64,000 nt of DNA, from positions 4,207,223-4,271,222 of the forward strand of contig JABTTV010000001.1 of assembly GCA_015075725.1 (NCBI GenBank). Direction: 5' to 3'. The stretch comes from Anaerolineales bacterium. GTDB taxonomy: Bacteria; Chloroflexota; Anaerolineae; Anaerolineales; Villigracilaceae. The notes below the pieces were generated by a model. It did not search any database, was not told where the DNA came from, and was given only the letters and a program-made list of their open reading frames with translations. A program made the position numbers and the translations under genes. Of this stretch, positions 8,519-16,775 are shown piece after piece; within the stretch, counting starts at the first letter, position 1, and each line of letters begins with the position of its first letter.

Positions 8519-8522
8519 AAAA

Positions 8523-9464
8523 TCAACCTGTTGTCAGAACGTAATCTTCGATCTTGTGTTTGCCCAGGCGCACGATCGCGCCGAGCAGCGTTCCCTGCTC
8601 ATACATCGAGCCGGGATTGATGCACAACGTCTCGCCGATGCGGGCAACGCCGCGTCCTTCGTGGATGTGTCCGTGCAAGCCGAGCAAAGGCTGGACCTGT
8701 TCTATCGAATCGCGCAGAGCCGTCGAACCGACCGCCTTCAGTGCCTGTCCCGCCATCTTGGGGCGCAGGTTTTCATCCAACTCCGGCGCTTCATCGAGGT
8801 TCGATTTATACGGCGGCACGTGGATGTTGAAGATGGCATTCTTCGGGTCCTTAAGCCGGGACGTCATCGCCTCATACCGGACCTTGAGCTGGTCCTCGTC
8901 CTCTTCACGATGCGTATTCCAGGGTGTCCTGTTGCTCCAACCAGAGGCGATCATTTCATGACCGCTGTCGAGAAGCGTCACGTCCCCTTCCGCAAGGACA
9001 ACCGTCCTGCTCTCGCGGATGATGTCATCCACTTCGTCCATATCGTCATTGCCCGGGCAGCAATAGACCTTCATGCCCGTACCTGCGAGTTTTTTCTCCG
9101 CCAATTCCATCCACTGCTGGACGACTTTCAAAACCTCATCCAAAAAAATCCTGCCGACCTTCCCAGGGTCTTTTTCCAGTTCCTTGATCTCATCCGGATT
9201 CGTCAGGTAGGGATAATAGCCGCGGCTGCGGACTCTTTTTTTCAAATCCGCCAGTTCGTCTTCGTTGGTGATTTCGTAAACCTGTTCAAGGAGTGTGACG
9301 CGGTAATTTTTTCCGCCCTGATGAATGAACGGGACGACCGCCTTGCCCGTCATGTCGCCGCCGAGGATCAACTGATCGGCGTTGTAGAACTTCCCCGCAT
9401 TGAGAAACTTGCTCCAGCAAATATCCGAGCCGTGAATGTCCGTCGCAAAGAAAATGGTGGTCAC
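8523..9464 (-). CDS. Calcineurin-like metallophosphoesterase
   Basis: 313 residues starting at GTG (9464) with AGGA upstream. The metal-binding motifs are in order: ATDIHGSD (D-x-H), LILGGDMTG (GD), CPGNDDMDEVD (GN-D variant of GNHE), FNIHVPP and GLHGHIHEG (GH-x-H). The substrate is unknown; such enzymes cleave phosphodiesters or phosphomonoesters in the cytoplasm. The gene is the first of its minus-strand group, with a 560-nt gap on its upstream side. Confidence 0.85.
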   Translation of the reverse strand: MTTIFFATDIHGSDICWSKFLNAGKFYNADQLILGGDMTGKAVVPFIHQGGKNYRVTLLEQVYEITNEDELADLKKRVRSRGYYPYLTNPDEIKELEKDPGKVGRIFLDEVLKVVQQWMELAEKKLAGTGMKVYCCPGNDDMDEVDDIIRESRTVVLAEGDVTLLDSGHEMIASGWSNRTPWNTHREEDEDQLKVRYEAMTSRLKDPKNAIFNIHVPPYKSNLDEAPELDENLRPKMAGQALKAVGSTALRDSIEQVQPLLGLHGHIHEGRGVARIGETLCINPGSMYEQGTLLGAIVRLGKHKIEDYVLTTG

Positions 9465-9936
9465 ATGCAGATCCTTGGGTCAAAGGGTCACTTGCAGAGG
9501 TGTTACGCTGGTATGCATTTGATTATACACGTCGCCAGCCGGATTTCATTAATGATTAACAACCCGGCGCGGACAAAGTTTCGGATTGCCCGACGAGAGG
9601 ATGAAAGAATTTAACCAAAATCAGAGCAATCCAGGAATATTTTATGAGGACCAAACAGCGTTTCATGTGTCTTTTATCCATAAGTATGAGATCGAGTAGG
9701 TTGATAAACCCGACTTGACCCGATCCAGGCGTGCAATAACAAGTGACACTTCAAACTGAATTTTGGCAAACCATCCACGAATGCAGTCACTTACTCACGA
9801 AATAGAAGATTGGCATTCGAGTTTTCGTGAAAAACCTGTCCTTAGTGTTTCGCGATTGAAGAGCTCTTGGACGGATTACCCCCAACAGGAAACGCTGGCG
9901 GAGAACGAAGTGAAGTTGAAATAGAAAAAAGGCTGA
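9465..9936. other. Gene-poor intergenic region
   Basis: About 470 nt in which no reading frame with an SD or family signature, tRNA or rRNA was seen. It separates the phosphoesterase gene and a short dispersed-repeat-like element ahead of the Pit gene. The phosphoesterase promoter must lie near 9465-9550, but no convincing -35/-10 pair stood out. Confidence 0.5.
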
Positions 9937-10014
9937 TGTCATTGCGAGGGCGGTGTTCTCCCGCCCGTAGCAATCTCCTGTTATACGGGGATTGCTTCGT
10001 CGCTCCGCTTCTCG
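9937..10014. repeat. Dispersed palindromic repeat-like element
   Basis: The segment begins TGTCATTGCGAGGG and ends in CGCTCCGCTTCTCG. At its centre GCAATCTCC (9970-9978) pairs with GGGGATTGC (9987-9995) with one G-U pair. Motifs of the type 'TCATTGCGAGG...GAAGCAATC' are known as multicopy intergenic repeats in several bacterial genomes; only one copy occurs in this window, so the repeat status is from recollection of such elements, not shown here. It abuts the 3' end of the Pit gene. Confidence 0.5.
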
Positions 10015-10024
10015 TAATAATATA

Positions 10025-11008
10025 TTATCGGAACAACATAATCACCCAATACACCGCCGCAGAGACCAACGCGCTGGCGGGGATGGTGATGAACCATGCA
10101 GTCACGATCTCTTCCGCCACGCTCCAGCGCACCTTGCCGAAACTTTCCGAAGCGCCCACGCCGATGATCGCGGAACTGACCACCTGCGACGTGCTGACCG
10201 GCAGTCCCAAATATGAAGCGGCAAGGATCACCGCCCCCGAGGTCATCTGGGTCGAAAAACTGTGGATGGGGCGGATCTTATAGAACCGTCCACCCAGGGT
10301 GCGAATTAACTTCCAGCCGCCGAGAGCGGTTCCCAGTCCGATCGCCGCGGCGCTTAACATCACGACCCACAGGGGGACCCGGAACTGGTCGATCTGTCCG
10401 CCGATCAAAAGGCTGAGCGTGATGATCCCCATCGTCTTCTGCGCATCGTTCGTGCCGTGGCTGAACGCCATAGCCAACGCAGTCACGAGCTGTCCGCGTT
10501 TAAAAAAATTATTGATCTCCATGGGCGCATTTTGAACGAGGAAATGGATCAGGCGGGTCAATAAGAAGCCGAAGAAAAACCCAAGCAGCGGGGAGGCGAA
10601 CAAAGCGATGATCACCTTCTCCAGTCCGCGGAGTTTGATGGCGCCGAATCCTGCCCCTGCCAAGACCGCACCGACCATGCCGCCGATCAAAGCATGGGAG
10701 GAACTGCTGGGAATCCCCAGTATCCACGTCAGAACATTCCAGACAATGGCGCCCACCAGACAGGCAATGATCACCACGATGCTCAAAGCGTTCGATTGCG
10801 CCACTTCATCACCGATGGTGGTTGCGACCGCGACGCCGAACAGGAAGGGTCCGAGAAAATTTGCAACCGCCGTCAGCCCCAGTGCGGTCCCCGGGCGGAA
10901 GGCGCGCGAAGCGATCATCGTCGCGACGATATTGCTCGAGTCGTGGACACCGTTCAGGAAATCAAAGAGCAGCGCGAGGCTGATGACAAAAAGTAACTCC
11001 AATGGCAT
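10025..11008 (-). CDS. pit: Pit-family inorganic phosphate transporter
   Basis: Membrane phosphate/cation symporter, 327 residues, about ten helices. Both inverted family signatures are visible: FLNGVHDSSNIVATMI near the N-terminus (about 17-32) and AFSHGTNDAQKTMGII in the middle (about 180-195). GIPSSSSHALIGG and LGLPVSTSQVV are the other conserved repeats. The gene begins 8 nt after the stop of a DUF47 gene; this pair is a well-known two-gene phosphate uptake unit. Confidence 0.94.
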   Translation of the reverse strand: MPLELLFVISLALLFDFLNGVHDSSNIVATMIASRAFRPGTALGLTAVANFLGPFLFGVAVATTIGDEVAQSNALSIVVIIACLVGAIVWNVLTWILGIPSSSSHALIGGMVGAVLAGAGFGAIKLRGLEKVIIALFASPLLGFFFGFLLTRLIHFLVQNAPMEINNFFKRGQLVTALAMAFSHGTNDAQKTMGIITLSLLIGGQIDQFRVPLWVVMLSAAAIGLGTALGGWKLIRTLGGRFYKIRPIHSFSTQMTSGAVILAASYLGLPVSTSQVVSSAIIGVGASESFGKVRWSVAEEIVTAWFITIPASALVSAAVYWVIMLFR

Positions 11009-11016
11009 ACCTGAAC

Positions 11017-11637
11017 CTATGTCCTCTTCACAACGATATCTGCGATGACATTCGCCGCTTCGTCGCCGCGGTCAGCCGCATTGGAAAGGTGGCGATAGAC
11101 TTCGCGCTCCTTCAACATTTCCGTCACGTGATGGATATCCTCGGGTCCGCTGAAAAGGTCCGCCACCGCCTCCCGGTAAATGGATTCGACCCGATTCTCC
11201 AAAGCCTTGGCGCGCTGGGCATGTCCGATCGCCACGCCCGGGTTGTTCTTGAGCCTCTGGACCGCCTGTTGGATCTCCCAGCCTGCATCCTTCAAGAGGG
11301 AGCTCATCCGCCGCATGTAATCGGTCGGTTGAACCTTTAAAATACCCATTTCCACAACGGTCGTGTCGGCATAATCCACCATGTCGTCGATCGAGCGTGA
11401 GAGGGCAAAGATATCCTCGCGGTCGAACGGCGTGACAAAGGTGTGGTTCAACTCATCGATCAGGATGCGCCGGACCTCGTCCGCCTCCTTCTCTTTTAGA
11501 GACAGGGCATCCGAGATTTCGGTGCCAGGCGACTCGAGATATTTCGCCAGCAGCTTAAGACCGTCATAGGTAAGGTTGGCTTGATCGATGAGGAGCTTAT
11601 TGAAAACATCCTCTTTGCGTTTGAATATCTTTAACAT
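11017..11637 (-). CDS. DUF47/PhoU-like phosphate transport accessory protein
   Basis: 206 residues, all-helical, with the DUF47 pattern: FKRKEDVFNKLLIDQ at the N-terminus, EKEADEVRRILIDEL (about 48-62), and TPFDREDIFALSRSIDDMVDY (here TPFDREDIFALSRSIDD), a metal-binding PhoU-like helix. The partner gene is the Pit transporter 8 nt downstream. In such pairs the DUF47 protein is thought to regulate the transporter from the cytoplasmic side. Confidence 0.92.
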   Translation of the reverse strand: MLKIFKRKEDVFNKLLIDQANLTYDGLKLLAKYLESPGTEISDALSLKEKEADEVRRILIDELNHTFVTPFDREDIFALSRSIDDMVDYADTTVVEMGILKVQPTDYMRRMSSLLKDAGWEIQQAVQRLKNNPGVAIGHAQRAKALENRVESIYREAVADLFSGPEDIHHVTEMLKEREVYRHLSNAADRGDEAANVIADIVVKRT

Positions 11638-11997
11638 GGCTCTGCCCTTTCCAAAGGTTTCCTTGAACCGTCTTTTATATTAGCACCACGTCAAACCGCC
11701 CTCCTCGTGTCAATTTTCCTGATATTTCCGGCTTAAAAGCAGAAGGCCGGGAATCTGTTCGTTCATGTGGAGATCACAATCAGGAATGGATGGGCACAAA
11801 AAGGTGGGAACTGGTTTGAATTACCCTCTTGTCACTAATCAACTAAAATCTATCAATTTTCATGACATTTGTTACAGCCATAAAACAGGGATTAATCATA
11901 AAATGGGCTTGTCATTGGAGACCGAATGGCAACACACAGGGGCACACGCCAGGCTCGCTACCCAAGATTTGACGCACACTCAAATTAAGGAGAAAAA
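11638..11997. other. Divergent intergenic region, tnaA leader
   Basis: About 360 nt, AT-rich compared with its flanks. It must hold the promoters for DUF47 (minus) and tnaA (plus). It contains a CRP-like palindrome at 11862-11875 and a possible TAAAAT box at 11899-11904. A 32-codon frame with one Trp (11902-12001) ends overlapping the tnaA ATG; it has no SD and is treated as doubtful. Confidence 0.45.
11862..11904 (+). promoter_or_regulatory. Candidate CRP-type site and -10 box of tnaA
   Basis: ATGACATTTGTTAC (11862-11875) fits RTGA-N6-TYAC and closely matches the site before nuoA. The centre lies about 42 bp before the start predicted from TAAAAT at 11899-11904, a classic activator position. 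Catabolite control of tnaA by CRP is known in enterobacteria; control here is inferred. Confidence 0.35.
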
Positions 11998-13380
11998 ATG
12001 ACTTCCCATCCCTATCCCCCTGAACCGTTCCGCATCAAAGTCGTGGAACCCATCCGGCTCATTCCGCGTAAGGCGCGAGAGGCGGCACTCAAAGAGGCAG
12101 GCTACAACCTCTTTCTCATGAAAGCCGAAGACATGTTCATCGACCTGCTGACCGACTCCGGCACCGGCGCGATGAGTCAGGAACAATGGGCGGCGCTGAT
12201 GCGCGGCGACGAGTCTTATGCGGGCGCGCGATCCTATCACCGCCTCAAGAACGCCGTGGACGACGTGTTTGGGTTCAAGTATTTCATGCCGACTCATCAA
12301 GGCCGCGCCGCCGAAAATATCCTCGTGTCGGTTTTGGTCAAGCCCGGTCAATGGGTGCCGAGCAATATGCACTTCGATACCACCGACGCCAACATCCGCG
12401 CAAGGCAGGGACGACCCGCCAACCTCGTCATCGACGAAGCTCACGATCCCGAAAATCGCCATCCCTTCAAGGGCAACATGGATATCAACAAGCTCAAGGC
12501 TTTCATCGCAAAGTATGGGCGTGAGCAAATTCCCTTTGGCATGATCACCGTCACGAACAATGCCGGAGGCGGTCAGCCCGTTTCGATGGAGAATCTCAAG
12601 GCTGTGGCGGATCTCTATCACGAGAACGGAATCCCGTTCTTTATCGACGCCGCGCGCTACGCCGAAAACTGTTTCTTCATCAAACAGCGGGAACCTGGCT
12701 TTGAGCGGAAATCGGTCAAAGAGATCGCTCGTGAAATGTTCTCGCTGGCAGACGGCATGTGCATGTCCGCGAAGAAGGATGCCATCGTCAACATCGGCGG
12801 GTTGTTATGCTTGAACGATGAAACTTTATCCCAAAATCTCAAGAACGAATTGATCCTGCGCGAGGGCTTCCCAACCTATGGCGGACTCGCCGGGCGCGAT
12901 CTCGATGCCATGGCAGTCGGACTTTACGAGGGCTTGGACGAAGACTATCTTGCCTATCGTCTTGGGCAAACAGCGTATCTCGCCTCACGCCTGAACGAAG
13001 CCGGGATTCCCACCATTCAGCCGACCGGAGGCCACGGCGTATACGTCAATGCCGGAAGGATCCTTCCTCACATCCCCAATTACGAATTCCCCGCGCAGGC
13101 TTTGGCTGTAGAACTCTATCGTGAAGGCGGCATCCGCGGTGTGGAGATCGGCTCGGTCATGTTCGCCTGTCTCGACCCGGAAGATGGCAAATGGCATTAC
13201 CCAAAATTGGAACTGCTGCGCCTCGCCATTCCAAGACGAACGTACACGCAAAGTCACCTCGATTATGTAGCCGATTGTCTCGCCGCCATCAAATCGCGAG
13301 CAGATAAAGTGAAGGGCTATAAATTTACCTACGCGCCTGAATTGCTGCGTCACTTCACGGCGAGGTTTGAGCCGCTGTAA
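11998..13380 (+). CDS. tnaA: Tryptophanase (tryptophan indole-lyase)
   Basis: PLP enzyme that splits tryptophan to indole, pyruvate and ammonia; 460 residues, full length. GGAG stands 5 nt before the ATG. Visible: LLTDSGTGAMS (about 50-60), THQGRAAE (99-106), and the PLP lysine K260 in MSAKKDAIVN. The close relative tyrosine phenol-lyase differs at three substrate positions; here they carry the tryptophanase residues: Asp127 in HFDTT, Ile384 in GVEIGS, and His452 in LLRHFTARF (phenol-lyase has Thr, Arg and Phe). A strong hairpin follows the stop. A tryptophan 2,3-dioxygenase gene lies 700 nt downstream. Confidence 0.93.
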   Translation: MTSHPYPPEPFRIKVVEPIRLIPRKAREAALKEAGYNLFLMKAEDMFIDLLTDSGTGAMSQEQWAALMRGDESYAGARSYHRLKNAVDDVFGFKYFMPTHQGRAAENILVSVLVKPGQWVPSNMHFDTTDANIRARQGRPANLVIDEAHDPENRHPFKGNMDINKLKAFIAKYGREQIPFGMITVTNNAGGGQPVSMENLKAVADLYHENGIPFFIDAARYAENCFFIKQREPGFERKSVKEIAREMFSLADGMCMSAKKDAIVNIGGLLCLNDETLSQNLKNELILREGFPTYGGLAGRDLDAMAVGLYEGLDEDYLAYRLGQTAYLASRLNEAGIPTIQPTGGHGVYVNAGRILPHIPNYEFPAQALAVELYREGGIRGVEIGSVMFACLDPEDGKWHYPKLELLRLAIPRRTYTQSHLDYVADCLAAIKSRADKVKGYKFTYAPELLRHFTARFEPL

Positions 13381-13393
13381 TGGACCATAGACA

Positions 13394-13434
13394 ATGGACG
13401 GTGGACCATCGAGCGCGATCCATCGTCCATTTTT
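13394..13434 (+). terminator. Terminator of tnaA
   Basis: 12-bp stem with one mismatch: ATGGACGGTGGA (13394-13405) with TCCATCGTCCAT (13419-13430), followed by TTTTGG. Confidence 0.75.
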
Positions 13435-13436
13435 GG

Positions 13437-13643
13437 TTATTCGCTGATCTTCCTATTCACCCAGAAAAACGCAACCCAGAAAAAGGCCGCGAGCCCGCCA
13501 AAGACGAAGGGTGCCTGTGTGCCGCGTGGCTAGTCCCACAAAAAGATGTAGGCGATGCCCATCATGATGGTCAGGATCCCTGCCAGAGCCAGAAACACAT
13601 TGTGCTGAACCATCAATTTGCGTACTTTCTTTAAAGCGTCCAT
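13437..13643 (-). pseudogene. Two-helix membrane protein gene cut by in-frame TAG
   Basis: The minus strand reads an ATG at 13643 (AAGGAG upstream) and 37 codons ending ...AYIFLWD, then TAG at 13532-13530, and continues in frame for 30 more codons, beginning PRGTQAPF and including GGLAAFFWVAFFWVN, to a TAA at 13437. Together this would be a 68-residue protein with two membrane helices, one on each side of the stop. Without suppression only the 37-residue first half is made. It starts immediately after a truncated ECF sigma gene. No family recognised. Confidence 0.6.
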
Positions 13644-13644
13644 T

Positions 13645-13965
13645 TCATTCTCCTTTTTGAGCGGCGCAGGGATCTCCTGCAAAGATGGGGACCGATTCGC
13701 CAGGAGCAGGCTGTGGGTCCGCGTGATGGGCGTTCAAATTCACCGTGCGTTTCGAATGTCTGAGTCCTTTCAGGTAAAGGTTCCTGGCTATCGCGAACAG
13801 GTATGCCTTGACCGTTTCGGTACGAATCTCATCGCGTCCAACCCATGCACGCGCAAAGGTTTCGGAGGTGATGTCGTCAGCGTCATCGGCGCTGCCCGAA
13901 AGCCAGAAGGCATATCGATAGACATCTCTGGAATGCCGCTCGTAGATTTCATGTAAGGTGAGCAT
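13645..13965 (-). CDS. Truncated ECF-type RNA polymerase sigma factor (region 2 only)
   Basis: 106 residues. The N-terminus carries sigma region 2: LHEIYERHSRDVYRYAFWL, then SADDADDITSETFARAW (the DDxT/S recognition pattern of region 2.2) and AYLFAIARNLYLKGLR (region 2.4). The protein then stops after a short linker; region 4, needed for -35 recognition, is absent both in frame and in the following sequence. The last codons (QKGE, then TGA) coincide with the AAGGAG ribosome site of the next gene, suggesting a deletion joined the sigma N-half to a downstream leader. Probably non-functional or dominant-negative. Confidence 0.75.
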   Translation of the reverse strand: MLTLHEIYERHSRDVYRYAFWLSGSADDADDITSETFARAWVGRDEIRTETVKAYLFAIARNLYLKGLRHSKRTVNLNAHHADPQPAPGESVPIFAGDPCAAQKGE

Positions 13966-14032
13966 GTTGTCTCAATCTTACATTATCCATTCGAGGCAAA
14001 AAAGTTACACATGAGTCAGCCATCTTTCTGGG

Positions 14033-14073
14033 TACAATCGATTTTATTTTTTTACATCCGCAAACCGGAGGAG
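14033..14073 (+). promoter_or_regulatory. Promoter box and RBS of the tryptophan dioxygenase gene
   Basis: TACAAT at 14033-14038 in the context CTGGGTACAATCG looks like an extended -10. The ribosome site GGAGGAG is at 14067-14073 and sets the start at ATG 14077 rather than at an ATG 66 nt upstream, which would lie before the predicted transcript start. Confidence 0.55.
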
Positions 14074-14076
14074 CCG

Positions 14077-15120
14077 ATGGCTAAAAAACCCGAACCTTTG
14101 TATTACTCCGATTATCTTGAACTCGATAAGATTCTCGGTGCGCAACACCCAAAAAGCGGAAATAATACAGATGAGATGCTGTTTATCATCGTCCATCAGG
14201 CGTACGAGCTGTGGTTCAAGATGATCATCCATGAGCTGGATCAAGTACGCAGCATCTTCGACACGGACAATGTCCCTGACAACGCCGGGGAGATAAGCAT
14301 CGCCGTTCATAAGTTGAAACGGGTCGTTAGAATCTTCGATGTCGTCAACCGCCAGGTGGACGTCCTCGAAACGATGACGCCGATGGACTTTCTTGAATTC
14401 CGCGATCTGCTATTGCCCTCTTCCGGATTCCAAAGCCTGCAATTCCGCATCATCGAAGCCAAGCTGGGACTCAAAATGGACCAACGCTATAAGGCGAATT
14501 ATTACAAGAACACGCGTCCGGGTGGATTCAACCAGCGGAATTACGACGCAATCACTGCCACAGAATCCGAGGCGACGCTGAAGAGTCTGATCATCAAGTG
14601 GGCGGAGCGCACTCCCTTCTTCGACGAGTCATCATGGAAGGATTACCGGGCTCGATTCCCAGGCGGGGAAGATATTCACAAATTCTGGAGTGACTACAAG
14701 CAGATTTACCGGAACAGCCTCAATGGGCCGGTTGAAATGCGTCAACTGGATGAATTGGACAGGGTCTTTTACAAGGAAGGCTTGGGGGAATTCTCGGTGA
14801 ATGCCATGCGGGCGGTATTGTTCATCATGCTGTACCGCAACCTGCCGATCTTCCAACAACCGTTCGACCTGCTGACCACCCTGATCGACATCGACGAAAT
14901 GCTTTCGCAGTTTCGCTATAAACACATGCTGATGGCGCGGCGCATGATCGGGATGCGGGTGGGAACCGGCGGCACGAGCGGAGCGGGCTATCTCGAAGGC
15001 GCATTAAGACAGCATTATATTTTCAAGGAATTGACCGAAGTCTCGACATTTTTGATCGAGCGAAGTAATTTACCCGAATTGCCAAGGGATGTGAGGGAGA
15101 AGATGAGTTTCAACGCGTGA
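14077..15120 (+). CDS. kynA: Tryptophan 2,3-dioxygenase
   Basis: Heme enzyme that opens the indole ring of tryptophan to N-formylkynurenine, the first step of the kynurenine route. 347 residues from the ATG at 14077. Visible: MLFIIVHQAYELWFKMI with the active-site His40, LPSSGFQSLQFRIIE (substrate pocket), QFRYKHMLMARRMIG with the presumed proximal heme His, and the hallmark GTGGTSGAGYL that binds the amino acid carboxylate. No further kynurenine genes are nearby. Together with tnaA upstream the strain has two competing ways to use tryptophan. Confidence 0.95.
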   Translation: MAKKPEPLYYSDYLELDKILGAQHPKSGNNTDEMLFIIVHQAYELWFKMIIHELDQVRSIFDTDNVPDNAGEISIAVHKLKRVVRIFDVVNRQVDVLETMTPMDFLEFRDLLLPSSGFQSLQFRIIEAKLGLKMDQRYKANYYKNTRPGGFNQRNYDAITATESEATLKSLIIKWAERTPFFDESSWKDYRARFPGGEDIHKFWSDYKQIYRNSLNGPVEMRQLDELDRVFYKEGLGEFSVNAMRAVLFIMLYRNLPIFQQPFDLLTTLIDIDEMLSQFRYKHMLMARRMIGMRVGTGGTSGAGYLEGALRQHYIFKELTEVSTFLIERSNLPELPRDVREKMSFNA

Positions 15121-15199
15121 CAAGGTAGAGTCAGAAAATCACGACTATGGACTCTGTTTGGGTTGGTTGACAAACGCGTAGCAAGATTAGGCGAGTGGG

Positions 15200-15958
15200 T
15201 TAATTCGTCCTGTGTTTTGAACCCCAATTTATTAAGAATTTAAGTGCAAGCGCAAATAAGAGTAAGGGTGACAAATAAACACATGCTATACCGATTATAT
15301 CGATATAATAATAAAAAGAAGAGGCTTTAGTGTATTCGGATAACGAAATATAATTCTTATTTAGAGTATATGAAACCATCATCGGAATTCGCAATGCATC
15401 AGAACCATAGATCATCGGTAAAAATACATTTTGAGGTTTCGGGATTTCAACATCATCGGGTCTTTCCTCGTAGACCTTATTCAACATTTCAAGTTCCATC
15501 ACGGTGCCAGTTTCAGTTCGAATTCGGTTCATATATGCAAAAACCCAAATTAAATCATCCCTTGACGTTTCTTTTCCCCAAGCATAGTTATAACCAGTAC
15601 CAGAATCGTTGGATCGTTTTTTCCAAAAATAAGCCTTCCCGTCCACTACCTTATACATGGGTCCGGTCCCCATTGGGAATTCACTAATAATAAACTCAAA
15701 TGTCTCGTATTCATCATCGGGGGTTTCAATAAGAAAGAGAGGTGTTGAGGACAAATTCTTAATCACCACATAATCAAACGCGTCGCTGTAAGAATCTTCT
15801 TCAGAAACGTCTGAAACCAAAATCCCTTGCGGAAGTTCGACTGGAGCAAATGTTAAATGCTCAATAAACCACGGAGTTTCAGGAGGAGTATTGTAAGGAA
15901 TGGCGAAAGTTGTAACGCTAATAAATGCAACATAGATTGTCGGTAATAGAAGGCGCAT
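15200..15958 (-). CDS. Membrane-anchored exported protein of unknown function
   Basis: 252 residues, not recognised. An N-terminal signal-like stretch (LLLPTIYVAFISVTTFAIP) precedes an outer domain rich in Asp, Glu and Tyr (SEEDSYSDAFDYVVIK; DDEYETFEFII). A membrane helix with small charged tail sits near the C-terminus (IDIIGIACVYLSPLLLFALA). The gene is clearly more AT-rich than its neighbours and points against the dioxygenase gene, which suggests acquisition. RBS GAGG precedes the ATG. Confidence 0.7.
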   Translation of the reverse strand: MRLLLPTIYVAFISVTTFAIPYNTPPETPWFIEHLTFAPVELPQGILVSDVSEEDSYSDAFDYVVIKNLSSTPLFLIETPDDEYETFEFIISEFPMGTGPMYKVVDGKAYFWKKRSNDSGTGYNYAWGKETSRDDLIWVFAYMNRIRTETGTVMELEMLNKVYEERPDDVEIPKPQNVFLPMIYGSDALRIPMMVSYTLNKNYISLSEYTKASSFYYYIDIIGIACVYLSPLLLFALALKFLINWGSKHRTN

Positions 15959-16066
15959 TCATACCTCACTTATCGCATATCAAAAAGTATCCTACTCTTT
16001 ATTCGTATGCAGATCATTTTCAAACAGGTAGACTACCCAGAAGGTATCCGTATGAATAATTTTACA

Positions 16067-16774
16067 TCAAGGGCAGAGGTGCTCCGTGCCGTTTCCGTCG
16101 ACTGTGATGTAGATTGTTTCGCCCTCCTGAACGTCCACGGTCTGGATCTTTGGCTCGTCGGGAAGAAAAAGGTCGTAAATATCATACACGCCTGGGTCGA
16201 CCTGTACTTCATTTAAATATCTGCTGTTGGTAAACAAGTTATAAAGATAAAGTTCGTTCGGTCCGATGATGAGGTCGTGTTCGGTGCAGTTCTTGATGTA
16301 GGCGGGTTGGGGCCAGTCGGTGAATGTAAACGATTCGACCCGAGACAAATCGCCTTCGAGTTTTGTGAACGGGGTAAGCAGGGAAACCCAGCCGGTGAAT
16401 TCCGTATTCGGGAGGATGACCTGCACCCACTTTGACAGCACATCCCGCCCGATGACCTGCGCAGTTTCGCCTTTTTTCAACAAACCGATGCGGTTGTACT
16501 CGGTGCCGGGTCCGCGGCGGATGTAGAGATTCCCTTCCGAAGCGATTATGCGGACGGATGGAAGCGACTCCGGCGTGGCTAACTGTGCCGACACAGGAAT
16601 AAGCGTCGCTGTGGGAGGAAGCGGGGAAGATTCCGGTCGAGTTGTGGGCGTCGATTCAAGAGGTGATTCCGTTTGAGCAGATGATGGGCTTTCGTTCCCG
16701 ATCCGGGCAAAGAAACATCCCTGCGCGATCAACGAAATCAGCAAGGCAGGCACGACCATTCGCGATGTTCGCAT
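16067..16774 (-). CDS. SH3-domain lipoprotein of an efflux operon
   Basis: 235 residues when started at the ATG 16774, one nt after the stop of the permease gene; a longer frame would overlap the permease and lacks a signal. Lipobox LIAQGC at about residues 15-20, then a Ser/Pro/Thr linker to about 70. Residues about 74-145 form a bacterial SH3 domain (NLYIRRGPGTEYNRIGLLKKG ... WVQVIL; first part NLYIRRGPGTEYNRIG). The remaining part carries conserved-looking Tyr/Asp strands ending TEHLCP with paired Cys. It is the last gene of a MacAB-like operon and may act as an outside partner. Confidence 0.75.
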   Translation of the reverse strand: MRTSRMVVPALLISLIAQGCFFARIGNESPSSAQTESPLESTPTTRPESSPLPPTATLIPVSAQLATPESLPSVRIIASEGNLYIRRGPGTEYNRIGLLKKGETAQVIGRDVLSKWVQVILPNTEFTGWVSLLTPFTKLEGDLSRVESFTFTDWPQPAYIKNCTEHDLIIGPNELYLYNLFTNSRYLNEVQVDPGVYDIYDLFLPDEPKIQTVDVQEGETIYITVDGNGTEHLCP

Positions 16775-16775
16775 A

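Noticed and set aside
8556..9614. 352-codon plus-strand frame opposite the phosphoesterase gene
   Set aside because: The minus strand carries all metallophosphoesterase motifs; the plus frame is an antisense artefact of GC-rich codons.
14011..14076. Longer start of tryptophan dioxygenase
   Set aside because: The GGAGGAG site is 3 nt before ATG 14077 and the longer start precedes the predicted -10 box.
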